64,000 nt of DNA from Pelagibacteraceae bacterium AG-414-M23 (GTDB taxonomy: Bacteria > Pseudomonadota > Alphaproteobacteria > Pelagibacterales > Pelagibacteraceae), in assembly GCA_003214525.1 (NCBI GenBank), contig QCLN01000005.1, forward strand, positions 1 through 64,000. The letters are read 5' to 3'. The translations under genes were made by a program, and so were the position numbers. Shown here one piece after another: positions 18,045 through 26,590 of the stretch. The notes under the pieces are model-generated. The model was given only the letters and a program-made list of their open reading frames with translations. It made no database searches and was not told the DNA's origin. Position 1 is the stretch's first letter; each line of letters begins with the position of its first letter.

Positions 18045-18961
18045 TGGGTATATTTGAAAAATTTAAGTTTGGATTTCAAAAAAGTGCTTCAAATTTGGCA
18101 TCTGGACTAAAAGAAATTATTATTAAAAAGGAGATAGATGATAAAACTTTAGATAAAATTGAAGATTTTTTAATTTCTTCTGATGTTGGTGTAGATGCGG
18201 CTGCTGAAATAAAAGATATAATTTCTCAAAAAAAAATTGACCCTGGTAAAGATGTTTTTAATGAAGTTAATAACTTATTAAAAAATTATATTCTAGATTT
18301 AATGAAACCATTGGAAAGAAAAGATTTTTTTATTGTGAAAGATCAATTAAATATAATTTTAGTTTCTGGTGTCAATGGAGTAGGTAAGACAACATCTATA
18401 GGAAAGATTGGAAAAAAATTAAAAGAAAATAATAGCAAAGTATTATTCTCTGCCTGTGATACATTTAGAGCAGCTGCTATTGATCAACTTGAAAAATGGG
18501 CACATAAAATTAACGTAGAAATAGTTAAATCAAATCCAGGTTCAGATCCTGCATCTGTTGCTTATAAATCTTTAGAAGAAGCTAAAAAAAATAACTACAA
18601 TCAAGTAATTATTGATACAGCTGGTCGATTGCAGAATAAAAAAAATCTTATGGAAGAATATAAAAAAATTGCAAAAGTTATAAAAAAATTTGATGATAAT
18701 GCTCCACATGAAGTGTTATTGGTTTTAGATGCAACATCGGGTCAGAATGTTATTAATCAGATTGAAGAATTTAATAAAATTATTCCTTTAACTGGAATAA
18801 TAATGACAAAATTGGATGGTACAGCAAAAGGTGGCATTCTTATTGCTGCTGCAAAGAAATTTAAAATACCTATTGTTGCTCTTGGACTTGGAGAAAAAGA
18901 GGATGATCTTGAATTATTTGACTCAGAAATTTTTTCTAATTCTTTTATAAGTTCTAATTAA
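18044..18961 (+). CDS. ftsY: Signal recognition particle receptor FtsY
   Basis: This 305-residue SRP GTPase has a short N domain and GTPase motifs SGVNGVGKTTSIGKIG, CDTFRAAAIDQLE, DTAGRLQNKKNLMEE and MTKLDGTAKGG. It docks the SRP-ribosome complex to the membrane. There is no long acidic A domain, as expected for many alphaproteobacteria. It is translationally coupled to dapF. Its 3' end overlaps the convergent gene 18954..19505 by eight bases. Confidence 0.97.
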   Translation: MGIFEKFKFGFQKSASNLASGLKEIIIKKEIDDKTLDKIEDFLISSDVGVDAAAEIKDIISQKKIDPGKDVFNEVNNLLKNYILDLMKPLERKDFFIVKDQLNIILVSGVNGVGKTTSIGKIGKKLKENNSKVLFSACDTFRAAAIDQLEKWAHKINVEIVKSNPGSDPASVAYKSLEEAKKNNYNQVIIDTAGRLQNKKNLMEEYKKIAKVIKKFDDNAPHEVLLVLDATSGQNVINQIEEFNKIIPLTGIIMTKLDGTAKGGILIAAAKKFKIPIVALGLGEKEDDLELFDSEIFSNSFISSN

Positions 18962-19505
18962 TTAAATTAGTTGAAATTAAAGGTTTATAAATTTTACAGT
19001 TGAGAGTGCTTGAAGTGTCTTTAAAACCACAATTTTTAACATATGAAGAAATTATGAAACTAATTTTTCCTTTTTCTTTTATTTTACTTATTTTTTTTAA
19101 AGCAATATCAAATTTCAAATTTTCAAAAAAATTTTTATTGGCACTAACTAAAATTAAAGTGTTGTTATCTTCCATTAGATAATATGCAAAATCTTCTGGG
19201 AAAACTGGATAGTCATAATTTTGGGATAATTTTTTTACATATGAAGGAAACCATTCGTATGTAATTAAGGGTTCATCAGTTTTTAATTTATGGTTATATA
19301 TATATAAGTCTTGAGGATAATCGGTTATATAATTATAACTCTCTCCTCTTGACAAAATAGCCTTATCTCTAGTCTTAAAATACAAAGTAAAATCTTTATT
19401 GTAAGAGTCCATTTTACCTATAAAAAAATATTCATCTTCGTTATGTTTGGAATCTGAAAAAGCAATATTAAAAGTAAAAAATAAAAAAATAATTAAATAC
19501 CTCAT
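18954..19505 (-). CDS. Secreted protein of unknown function
   Basis: I do not recognise this 183-residue protein. The start MRYLIIFLFFTFNIAFSDS looks like a signal peptide with cleavage near residue 17-18, so the protein is probably periplasmic. Two cysteines near the end (KNCGFKD and LNCKIYK) could form a disulfide. It has many Tyr and Asp residues and no further membrane segment. It converges on ftsY with an eight-base overlap and lies 47 bases from the hydrolase gene upstream. Confidence 0.7.
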   Translation of the reverse strand: MRYLIIFLFFTFNIAFSDSKHNEDEYFFIGKMDSYNKDFTLYFKTRDKAILSRGESYNYITDYPQDLYIYNHKLKTDEPLITYEWFPSYVKKLSQNYDYPVFPEDFAYYLMEDNNTLILVSANKNFFENLKFDIALKKISKIKEKGKISFIISSYVKNCGFKDTSSTLNCKIYKPLISTNLIN

Positions 19506-19552
19506 ATAAAATTTTAAATGTTATTAATGTAAATGGTTTGTTGAAATTGTGT

Positions 19553-20362
19553 CTACTTTAAGCTCAATATAAAACTTCTAATTGAATTAATTAATTCTTC
19601 ATTAAAATCCACCATATGATCATCGTTATCTATAAAATAATTATATTTTGGATTATTTGCTTTTTTAAATAATTCTTGACCCATTTCAAATGGTACTATT
19701 TTATCTTCTCTTCCATGTAAAATTAGTATTGGTGAAAAAACTTTCTTTATTTTTTTATCCGTTTCATATTTATCTTTCAATAATAATCCAGTTGGTGCCC
19801 AAGGATAATATTTTTTTGACAGTTTTATCATCGATGTAAAGGGTGACTCTAAGATAACACCTGCAAATTTATGATCTTTAGCAAGATCTATCGCAACTGC
19901 AGTTCCTAAAGACTCTCCATACAGAATAATATTTTTATCACTTATGTTATTTAAATTTAACCAATATTTAGCAGCTCTTGCATCTTTATATATTCCTAAC
20001 TCAGTTGGAATTCCTTCATTTCCACTAAATCCTCTATACGCTACTATTAAATAATTTAAATTTAATTTAGACAAATCATTTAACTTATAAATTCTATTTT
20101 CTAAATTGCCTGCATTTCCATGGAAAAATAATAGAGTTTTGAAATTTTCGTTTTTTTTAAAATACCAGGAAGTGAGCTCATTATCTGATGAAATTTTTAT
20201 TTCTTTAATTTTATGATTTAATTTATTTTCATCTAAAAAATTATTTTCACTAGGATGATACATTAAAGATCTTTGTGCAAAATAAATTACAGTTAAGATT
20301 ATAAAATAAATTAAAATTAAGGATAAAAAAATATACCCAACACTCATCTTATTTATTTTCAT
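19553..20362 (-). CDS. Alpha/beta hydrolase, membrane-anchored
   Basis: This 269-residue protein has one N-terminal membrane segment (VGYIFLSLILIYFIILTVIY) and then an alpha/beta hydrolase fold. The oxyanion region is LFFHGNAGNLENR, the nucleophile elbow is LYGESLGTAVA, the acid is in LHGREDKIVPF and the His is in NDDHMVDF. The layout matches the YfhR/Bem46-like serine hydrolases, whose substrates are mostly unknown. It overlaps the MFS gene upstream by 14 bases. The nature of the substrate cannot be inferred. Confidence 0.85.
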   Translation of the reverse strand: MKINKMSVGYIFLSLILIYFIILTVIYFAQRSLMYHPSENNFLDENKLNHKIKEIKISSDNELTSWYFKKNENFKTLLFFHGNAGNLENRIYKLNDLSKLNLNYLIVAYRGFSGNEGIPTELGIYKDARAAKYWLNLNNISDKNIILYGESLGTAVAIDLAKDHKFAGVILESPFTSMIKLSKKYYPWAPTGLLLKDKYETDKKIKKVFSPILILHGREDKIVPFEMGQELFKKANNPKYNYFIDNDDHMVDFNEELINSIRSFILSLK

Positions 20363-21578
20363 GTAAATTTTTACTATTTTTAATAAAATATAAATAACAA
20401 ACGATACAAATTAATAAATATACAAAAAATGATATTTGGAAGCTTTGTGTTTCTGATTTTCCCAAATATTGTGATAAATCAATAATCAAACCTATTCCCC
20501 ACTGCATAATAAAAGTACCTAAAAAAATAAGTAAATTAAATGATGTAAGTGATTTACCCGCTAGACTAGTTGGAAAACGCATAGCCACTGCAGGCTGAGT
20601 AAGTGTTAAGACAATTGAAGTAAATATATAAATTATAAAATGCATTGCTCCTGCATTTTCACCTGAAATAATAATGACAAACAAAGATAAATAACTAATT
20701 GGTAATCCAAATTTCATTAATTTCATTGCGTCTATGCCTAAATTATTAATTTTAGGCAAAATATAACCCCAAATAAAAAATGCTATTAACATGGTCATAT
20801 TTATCCAAAAAAGACCTGTTGCACTCTCTAAAGGTTCATAGCCAGCAACCCTAACCATCCATGGACCGGCCCATAAAGTTTGAACTGCCATGATTCCTCC
20901 ATAGTTAAATAGTCCAAGAGGAATAGTGCTTCTAAAAAATTTATTTTTCCAAACGTCTGCTAAAGATCCAATATTTTTTTCATTATTATTTTCTTCTTTT
21001 TTTTTCCATTGTGGAATAAAAAGTAAAGTTAAAATTATAACAAAAAATATTAAAATAGTTATTCCTCCAAAAATCCATCTCCATCCAATAACAGGTAATA
21101 AAATTTGGACTGGCAGTGTTGAAAAAACAAATCCTGTCGAAGCTATCATTAGCATCCATGAATTACTTCTTTGCTGATATTCATCGGCAAACCAAATTCT
21201 ATATCCAGTTAAAGGACCCATCAAACATGCACTAACTCCAATTCCAATTAAAATTCTTGATATAAGTAAACCAGCAAAGTTTTGAGCTAAAGCAAAAGCT
21301 GCTGTACCAATTATTGCAATTAATAAAAATGAAGAAACAATCTTTTTAGGTCCATGCCTATCAAGTAAATATCCAAGAGGTATTTGCATTGACGCAAATC
21401 CTAAAAAATATCCTCCAGCTAAAAGTCCTAAATCTCCAGCTAGTAAATTAAACTCTGAGGTTAATAATGGTGATAAAGTTGCGGTAATTGCTCTTAAAAG
21501 GCAAGATATAAAATATCCACAAGCAAATACAGAAAAAATTATAACCGCTTTTTTAATCGGTAAGATATTTTTTTCCAT
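20349..21578 (-). CDS. Major facilitator superfamily transporter
   Basis: This 409-residue protein has about twelve hydrophobic segments. Motif A, GYLLDRHGPKKIVSS, follows the second segment, and LISRILIGIGVSACLMGP follows later. This is the MFS fold, but I cannot name the substrate. It lies 9 bases after the large TRAP permease gene on the same strand and overlaps the hydrolase, so it may belong to the same transcript. Candidates would be organic acid or drug transport. Confidence 0.88.
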   Translation of the reverse strand: MEKNILPIKKAVIIFSVFACGYFISCLLRAITATLSPLLTSEFNLLAGDLGLLAGGYFLGFASMQIPLGYLLDRHGPKKIVSSFLLIAIIGTAAFALAQNFAGLLISRILIGIGVSACLMGPLTGYRIWFADEYQQRSNSWMLMIASTGFVFSTLPVQILLPVIGWRWIFGGITILIFFVIILTLLFIPQWKKKEENNNEKNIGSLADVWKNKFFRSTIPLGLFNYGGIMAVQTLWAGPWMVRVAGYEPLESATGLFWINMTMLIAFFIWGYILPKINNLGIDAMKLMKFGLPISYLSLFVIIISGENAGAMHFIIYIFTSIVLTLTQPAVAMRFPTSLAGKSLTSFNLLIFLGTFIMQWGIGLIIDLSQYLGKSETQSFQISFFVYLLICIVCYLYFIKNSKNLHENK

Positions 21579-21587
21579 TAATTTATA

Positions 21588-24239
21588 TTAAAAGTTTAAA
21601 GATATATCTCGATGTACAGAATTACATTTTGCAACAAGCTTGGCCTGATCTTTGGTTAAACGTGACTGGAGCCTTAAACCTATATTATGTTTTATTACTA
21701 AATTATATTTTTCAATTGCTGGCATTAAATTTACTGAAGCATCTTTTCTCCAATTCAACTCTTTATCAAACAACGTAAATACTTCTGAGCCTGTATCAGC
21801 AATCTTGTTAGCATCTATTTCTTCACTATCAATTGAAGAGTATAAATCGTCTAGTCTATTTGCAAGTTCCTCTGTTCCTGAAATTTCACCAAGTTTTTCA
21901 AAGAGATTATCAATCATTGAAAGTGAATTCTGATAATCTTCATTAGTTATATTTTTCTTTAAATTGCTAATGACTGGAGCAAGTTCACTTAACTTGTCAT
22001 GATCAATTATAAATAAAGCAATTTGATCTAAATTATCATATGCTTCATCAACATTTTTTCTATATCTTTTTGTCTGCGTATTTTTTGCTTTATTGATAAT
22101 TTCAAATTCTTTATTTTTAGATTTCCAATTTTCAGGTATTTGTTTAGTAATATCTTCAATTTTTAATTTATAATCTTCAATCTTTAACTCAATTTTATTT
22201 TTATCAGCTACATTATCTTTGTCTAAATTTCTAATTTCAGATTCTAATTTTTCTATTCTGTTACTTAATTTTCTAATTTTTTTCTCTTTTTTTCTTACGC
22301 CAAAATGAAGATCTCTATAATCTTGAACAAATAAATTGTATTCTTTTTCAGTTTTTTGAAGTTTTTTAACTAAAGCAAAAGTTCCTAATGCATTATCAAA
22401 ATGTTCCTCAAAAATATCCATTTTATCGTTGGGAAGATTAGTAGGTACTGATTTTTGAAACTCTAAGATGGCAGCTCTAATATTTTGTTCATTATTATTA
22501 TAAATCTCAAACTTATATTCTTGCAAACAATGTTGTAGCTTAGGATTCATTGGTGGAGGAGCTACATCAGATGTTAAGTATGTTCTTGCTGGTAAATAGT
22601 TTACTAAACTTGGATAAAAACCTACAATTCCAAGTCCTATTAATTGCAAAATTATAAATGGAACAACACCTTTCCAAATATTTAAAGTTGTAACGTACTT
22701 AGGAGCAACACCTTTTAAATAAAACAAAGCAAAACCAAATGGAGGGGTTAAAAAAGAAGTTTGTAAATTTACACCAATCATTACACCTAACCAAATAGCG
22801 CTAACGTTAGCGCCAGTTTCAGCTAACAATATTGGTGCAACGATAGGAACAACAACAACAGCAATTTCTATAAAATCTAAGAAAAATCCTAACAAAAATA
22901 TTACTGTCATAACGACAATAAACTGTATCCAAAATCCCCCTGGTAAATCTAGTAAAAATTCTCTTACTAATTCTTCTCCTCCAAAAGCTCTAAAGCCCGA
23001 GGTTAACATTGCTGCTCCTAGAAGAATTATAAATACCATCGAAGTAGTTACACAGGTTTCTGTAACAACTTCTTTTAAAACATTATCAACCTTATAAGCT
23101 CTCCAAAAACTCCAGGAAAGTCCAATTAAGAAAGTAATGGTAAAAAAAGCAGTTATTAGAATTGCAGTGAAATTTCTAGTTTCTAAAGCTTTAACGTTTA
23201 AATTATAATTATTTGAAATTATAAAAATAGGAATTATAGATATTATGGTTATTATTAATGGATAAAAAGCATCCTTTTTTCCTTGGTGAAGACGATAACC
23301 TGCCATCAAAGTTGCTCCTATAGCTCCAATGGAACCAGCTTGGTTTACAGTTGCTATACCCATTAATATAGATCCAAGAACTGCAAAAATTAATGCGAGT
23401 GGAGGGATTATTACCATAACAACTTTTGTCCAAAATTTAATATCTAGTTCACCTTTAAAAGGAACTGGTGGAGCTGCTTTTGGATTTAATCTTGCATATA
23501 TAAAAACATAAATCATATACAGCCCAACTAATACTAGGCCTGGTAGTAATGCTCCAAGAAACATATCTCCAGCACTTGTTGATCCTACTCTTAATTCACC
23601 AGGCATATTAAACTCTCCAGTGATTAATTTATAATCTGTTTGTCTAATTGTATTTGCTACGTCAGCAGCACTTGCTAACTGATCTGCTATAATAATTAAA
23701 ACAATTGATGGAGGTATTATTTGACCTAATGTTCCTGAAGAACATACAATTCCACTTGCAAGACTTCTGTCATATTTATTATTTAACATTGTTGGTAATG
23801 AAATAAGACCCATGGCAATTACTGTTGCTCCAACTATACCTGTAGTTGCTGCAAGCAATGCGCCAACAAAAATTACTGAAATACCTAATCCACCTGGGAT
23901 AGGACCAAATAACTGTCCCATCGTTACCAAAAGATCTTCTGCAATTTTAGATTTTTGCAACATTATACCCATAAAAATGAACAGAGGTATTGCAATTAAA
24001 GTATCGGTTTCTACATCCCAATAGTTGCTCCGGAAATTAGTAATACCTGCTGTTAACCATTCTATAGGTCCATCAGTTGCAAAATATGCGCTTACATTTC
24101 CTTCAAAAAGATATCCAAAAATAGCAGCAAGACCTATTGAAATAATTGCTGAACCCGGTAGTGCAAATGCAACTGGAAAACCAGAAGCTAATGCTGCTAT
24201 CATTATTAATACAAGTATTGTTAAAAATAGATGTTCCAT
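21588..24239 (-). CDS. TRAP transporter large permease (DctM type) with C-terminal coiled-coil extension
   Basis: This is 883 residues long. Residues 1 to about 565 form the DctM membrane domain, with GALLAATTGIVGATVIAMG, SSGTLGQIIPPSIVLIIIAD and QTSFLTPPFGFALFYLKG. They drive sodium-coupled uptake with the small permease and the binding protein. From about residue 567 to the end there is a hydrophilic, lysine- and glutamate-rich segment with heptad-like stretches (KKIRKLSNRIEKLESEI), which is not part of a normal DctM of about 430-600 residues. It starts three bases after the small permease gene. The extension's role is unknown. Confidence 0.92.
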   Translation of the reverse strand: MEHLFLTILVLIMIAALASGFPVAFALPGSAIISIGLAAIFGYLFEGNVSAYFATDGPIEWLTAGITNFRSNYWDVETDTLIAIPLFIFMGIMLQKSKIAEDLLVTMGQLFGPIPGGLGISVIFVGALLAATTGIVGATVIAMGLISLPTMLNNKYDRSLASGIVCSSGTLGQIIPPSIVLIIIADQLASAADVANTIRQTDYKLITGEFNMPGELRVGSTSAGDMFLGALLPGLVLVGLYMIYVFIYARLNPKAAPPVPFKGELDIKFWTKVVMVIIPPLALIFAVLGSILMGIATVNQAGSIGAIGATLMAGYRLHQGKKDAFYPLIITIISIIPIFIISNNYNLNVKALETRNFTAILITAFFTITFLIGLSWSFWRAYKVDNVLKEVVTETCVTTSMVFIILLGAAMLTSGFRAFGGEELVREFLLDLPGGFWIQFIVVMTVIFLLGFFLDFIEIAVVVVPIVAPILLAETGANVSAIWLGVMIGVNLQTSFLTPPFGFALFYLKGVAPKYVTTLNIWKGVVPFIILQLIGLGIVGFYPSLVNYLPARTYLTSDVAPPPMNPKLQHCLQEYKFEIYNNNEQNIRAAILEFQKSVPTNLPNDKMDIFEEHFDNALGTFALVKKLQKTEKEYNLFVQDYRDLHFGVRKKEKKIRKLSNRIEKLESEIRNLDKDNVADKNKIELKIEDYKLKIEDITKQIPENWKSKNKEFEIINKAKNTQTKRYRKNVDEAYDNLDQIALFIIDHDKLSELAPVISNLKKNITNEDYQNSLSMIDNLFEKLGEISGTEELANRLDDLYSSIDSEEIDANKIADTGSEVFTLFDKELNWRKDASVNLMPAIEKYNLVIKHNIGLRLQSRLTKDQAKLVAKCNSVHRDISLNF

Positions 24240-24242
24240 AAT

Positions 24243-25226
24243 TTAATTTTTTAAAAGTTTATGACTGCTGCTCATAAAATAACTTGTAAATTGGATTAAC
24301 ATAGATACAGCAAATACAGCTAAATATATTGCCATCAAATAAAGTAAATAAAGACCATTTGATCCCTGCTGAGTAATTTCAAAAGAAATAACTGGGCCAT
24401 TAATAATACTTGCTTTACCTCCCATTCCTAAAAATATAACTATAAGGCAAAGAGGAATTCCTAATACCAATGATCCCATAGAGTTTGTCCAAGCTTTTTT
24501 CCGTTCACTAAAACCAGTGTATAAAACATCAACTCTTACATGACCTTCATGCATTAAAGCGTATGCACTAGCAAAAAGATAAAGTGCGGAGTACCAAAAA
24601 CGAACTAAATCTCCTTGAAAAGCCTGTTCATACTCAAATATAAATCTAGATAGAACAATTGCAAATTCACTAGCAACAACTAAAATTGCCAACCAAATAA
24701 ATCCTACTGTTCTTGTAAAATATCCAATGACAAATGAAATTAATATTAAAGGAAAATGAACATACGTAATTCTAAAGTTAGGAACAACTAATTTTACTTT
24801 TAAATATTCACCTAAAATTGGGCCAGTTAATTTTTCAACAACCATAAATGAAACTATTGCATCTGCAATTCCAACGATCAAAACTGCCCAAAAAGATGAA
24901 CGAATAATATAAGCAGTAAAATTGGTAAGAATTTTTGCATCAGATTCTAATGTTTGTTTAATGGATTTTAAAACATAAAAAACTACTACAAATAAGGATA
25001 TAAGGTAAAAAAATAATTGAATAAAAGCAAAAGATAATGTTGATCCTTCTAAAGGTTTGCTTAATTTTTTAAATCCAAATAAACCATATTGTGCAAATAG
25101 CTGCTTGATACCAGGCCAGTCAAACCAAACTGTTAAAATATTGTTTACTAAAAAAACAAAAGTAATTGCCAATATTGAATAGCTAAAAATTCTAATTAAT
25201 ATTGGTAAATTATTTTTTGTAACCAT
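24243..25226 (-). CDS. TRAP transporter small permease (DctQ type), enlarged
   Basis: This 327-residue membrane protein has the DctQ-like segment RFWYSALYLFASAYALMHEGHVRVDV in its second half. About 150 residues of extra membrane segments come before it. Usual DctQ proteins have about 160-200 residues and four membrane segments. It stands between the binding protein and the large permease, so its function as the linking subunit of a TRAP carrier is clear. Larger DctQ forms go with the mannitol/chloroaromatic and 2-oxoacid TRAP subfamily. Confidence 0.85.
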   Translation of the reverse strand: MVTKNNLPILIRIFSYSILAITFVFLVNNILTVWFDWPGIKQLFAQYGLFGFKKLSKPLEGSTLSFAFIQLFFYLISLFVVVFYVLKSIKQTLESDAKILTNFTAYIIRSSFWAVLIVGIADAIVSFMVVEKLTGPILGEYLKVKLVVPNFRITYVHFPLILISFVIGYFTRTVGFIWLAILVVASEFAIVLSRFIFEYEQAFQGDLVRFWYSALYLFASAYALMHEGHVRVDVLYTGFSERKKAWTNSMGSLVLGIPLCLIVIFLGMGGKASIINGPVISFEITQQGSNGLYLLYLMAIYLAVFAVSMLIQFTSYFMSSSHKLLKN

Positions 25227-25264
25227 AAAACGAAAAAAAATTTTTTTTAAAACCCTCTAAAATA

Positions 25265-25288
25265 AAGGGCCCTAAATAAAGGGCCCTT
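25265..25288 (-). terminator. Hairpin between TRAP binding protein and permease genes
   Basis: A perfect 9-bp stem (AAGGGCCCT / AGGGCCCTT) encloses a 6-base loop in the 94-base gap after the binding-protein gene. A weak T-rich stretch follows on the minus strand. It is most likely a partial terminator or RNA-stabilising hairpin that lets the binding protein be made in excess over the membrane subunits. Confidence 0.7.
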
Positions 25289-25320
25289 ATATCAAATTTT
25301 AGTCTAACTTTAAGTACTAT

Positions 25321-26448
25321 TTATAGTCCTAAAGCTCTATTTCTTTGTGCAATATATGGTGAGTCGGACAAGTTTGTCCAAGCACCAATTTCTTTACGAG
25401 CTTTAACAAAAGCTGCGTGCGTTTTAGCTGCAAGCGCACTATGCTGTTGTACTTCTTCGTAAACTTCTGCAGCACCTTTGGCAAATGCGTCATAAACTTT
25501 ATCATTAAATTTCTCAAGTTTAACACCATGATCATTTACTAGACGAGCTAATGCAGCACCGTTTTTAGCATTGTACTCAGCCATTGTAATTTCATCAGCC
25601 CAAGCACAAGCAGTTTTAATTGTTATTTGATCTGATTTTGTCAAACTTGTAAACCATGATTTGTTTACACCACATGCTAACATCGAACCAGGTTCGTGCA
25701 TACCAGGATAGTAATAGTATTTAGCAGCTTCATGGAACTTCATAGCTTCATCATTCCAAGGACCTACCCATTCAGTTGCATCAATTGCACCTGAAACAAG
25801 GTTTTCATAAATTTGTCCACCAGGAAGTGAAATTGGAGAACCTCCAAGTTTTCCAAGAACTTGTCCGCCTAATCCAGGCATACGCATTTTTAAACCTTTA
25901 AAGTCATTAGCTGATCTAATTTTTTTGTTAAACCAACCACCCATTTGTACTCCTGTATTACCAGCAATAAAGCTTTGAGTTCCATAATCATCCGTTAGTT
26001 CATCCCAAAGAGCTTGTCCTCCACCATGGTGAATCCAAGCATTTATTTCTGAGTAAGTGAAACCAAATGGACAAGCTGTAAAGTATCCAAAAGCTGGGTG
26101 TTTTTTAACCCAGTAGTAGTCGGCAGCATGATACATTTGTGAGTTACCTGAAGCAACTTCATCAAATGAGTCAAATGCTTTTACTCTTTCACCAGAAGCA
26201 TAATAAGTAACTTGTATACGTCCGTCACTCATGTCTGCTAGTCTTTTTGCAAATCTTTGCGCGCCAGTACCTAGACCAGGAAAATCTCTTGGCCAAGTAG
26301 CCACCATTGCAGCTTCAATTCTTTCAGCAGCAACAGCTGGAGCAGCTAAAGATGATGCGGCTACAGCAGCAACACCAGTTGCAGCAGCAGCTTTAAAGAA
26401 CTTACGTCTTGAAGGAGTTTTCTTCAAAACTTTTTTATCTTTAATCAT
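25321..26448 (-). CDS. TRAP transporter substrate-binding protein, TakP-like (2-oxoacid type)
   Basis: This 375-residue protein has a Tat-type signal (SRRKFFKAAAATGVAAVAA, cleaved after APAVAA). The mature part has GLKMRMPGLGGQVLGKLG, SLPGGQIYENLVSGAIDATE and WVGPWNDEA followed by KYYYYPGMHEPG. This pattern matches the TakP family, whose members bind 2-oxoacids such as pyruvate with a sodium ion. A strong ribosome binding site (AGGAGAG) precedes the ATG and a TATAAT lies 44 bases upstream. The gene leads the binding protein, small permease, large permease unit. The ligand is inferred from the family only. Confidence 0.9.
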   Translation of the reverse strand: MIKDKKVLKKTPSRRKFFKAAAATGVAAVAASSLAAPAVAAERIEAAMVATWPRDFPGLGTGAQRFAKRLADMSDGRIQVTYYASGERVKAFDSFDEVASGNSQMYHAADYYWVKKHPAFGYFTACPFGFTYSEINAWIHHGGGQALWDELTDDYGTQSFIAGNTGVQMGGWFNKKIRSANDFKGLKMRMPGLGGQVLGKLGGSPISLPGGQIYENLVSGAIDATEWVGPWNDEAMKFHEAAKYYYYPGMHEPGSMLACGVNKSWFTSLTKSDQITIKTACAWADEITMAEYNAKNGAALARLVNDHGVKLEKFNDKVYDAFAKGAAEVYEEVQQHSALAAKTHAAFVKARKEIGAWTNLSDSPYIAQRNRALGL

Positions 26449-26491
26449 TTTCTCTCCTCTTTTTGTTAATTAACTAATTAGAGTTAAACAC

Positions 26492-26497
26492 ATTATA
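26492..26497 (-). promoter_or_regulatory. Possible -10 box for the TRAP operon
   Basis: A perfect TATAAT on the minus strand lies 44 bases before the binding-protein start, followed by a strong AGGAGAG ribosome binding site next to the ATG. No clear -35 hexamer is present at 16-18 bases. This region (26449-26590) has no gene. Confidence 0.4.
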
Positions 26498-26590
26498 ATG
26501 AGAGAGTCCTTTAAAAATTTTACGCAGTAAATAGATTAATAGAAAAATATGATATGAATTAATTAAAATTACAATCTAGAATTGAAACTT

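Noticed and set aside
26449-26590. SAM or glycine riboswitch before the TRAP operon
   Set aside because: The region is AT-rich with no stable stems or conserved riboswitch motifs.
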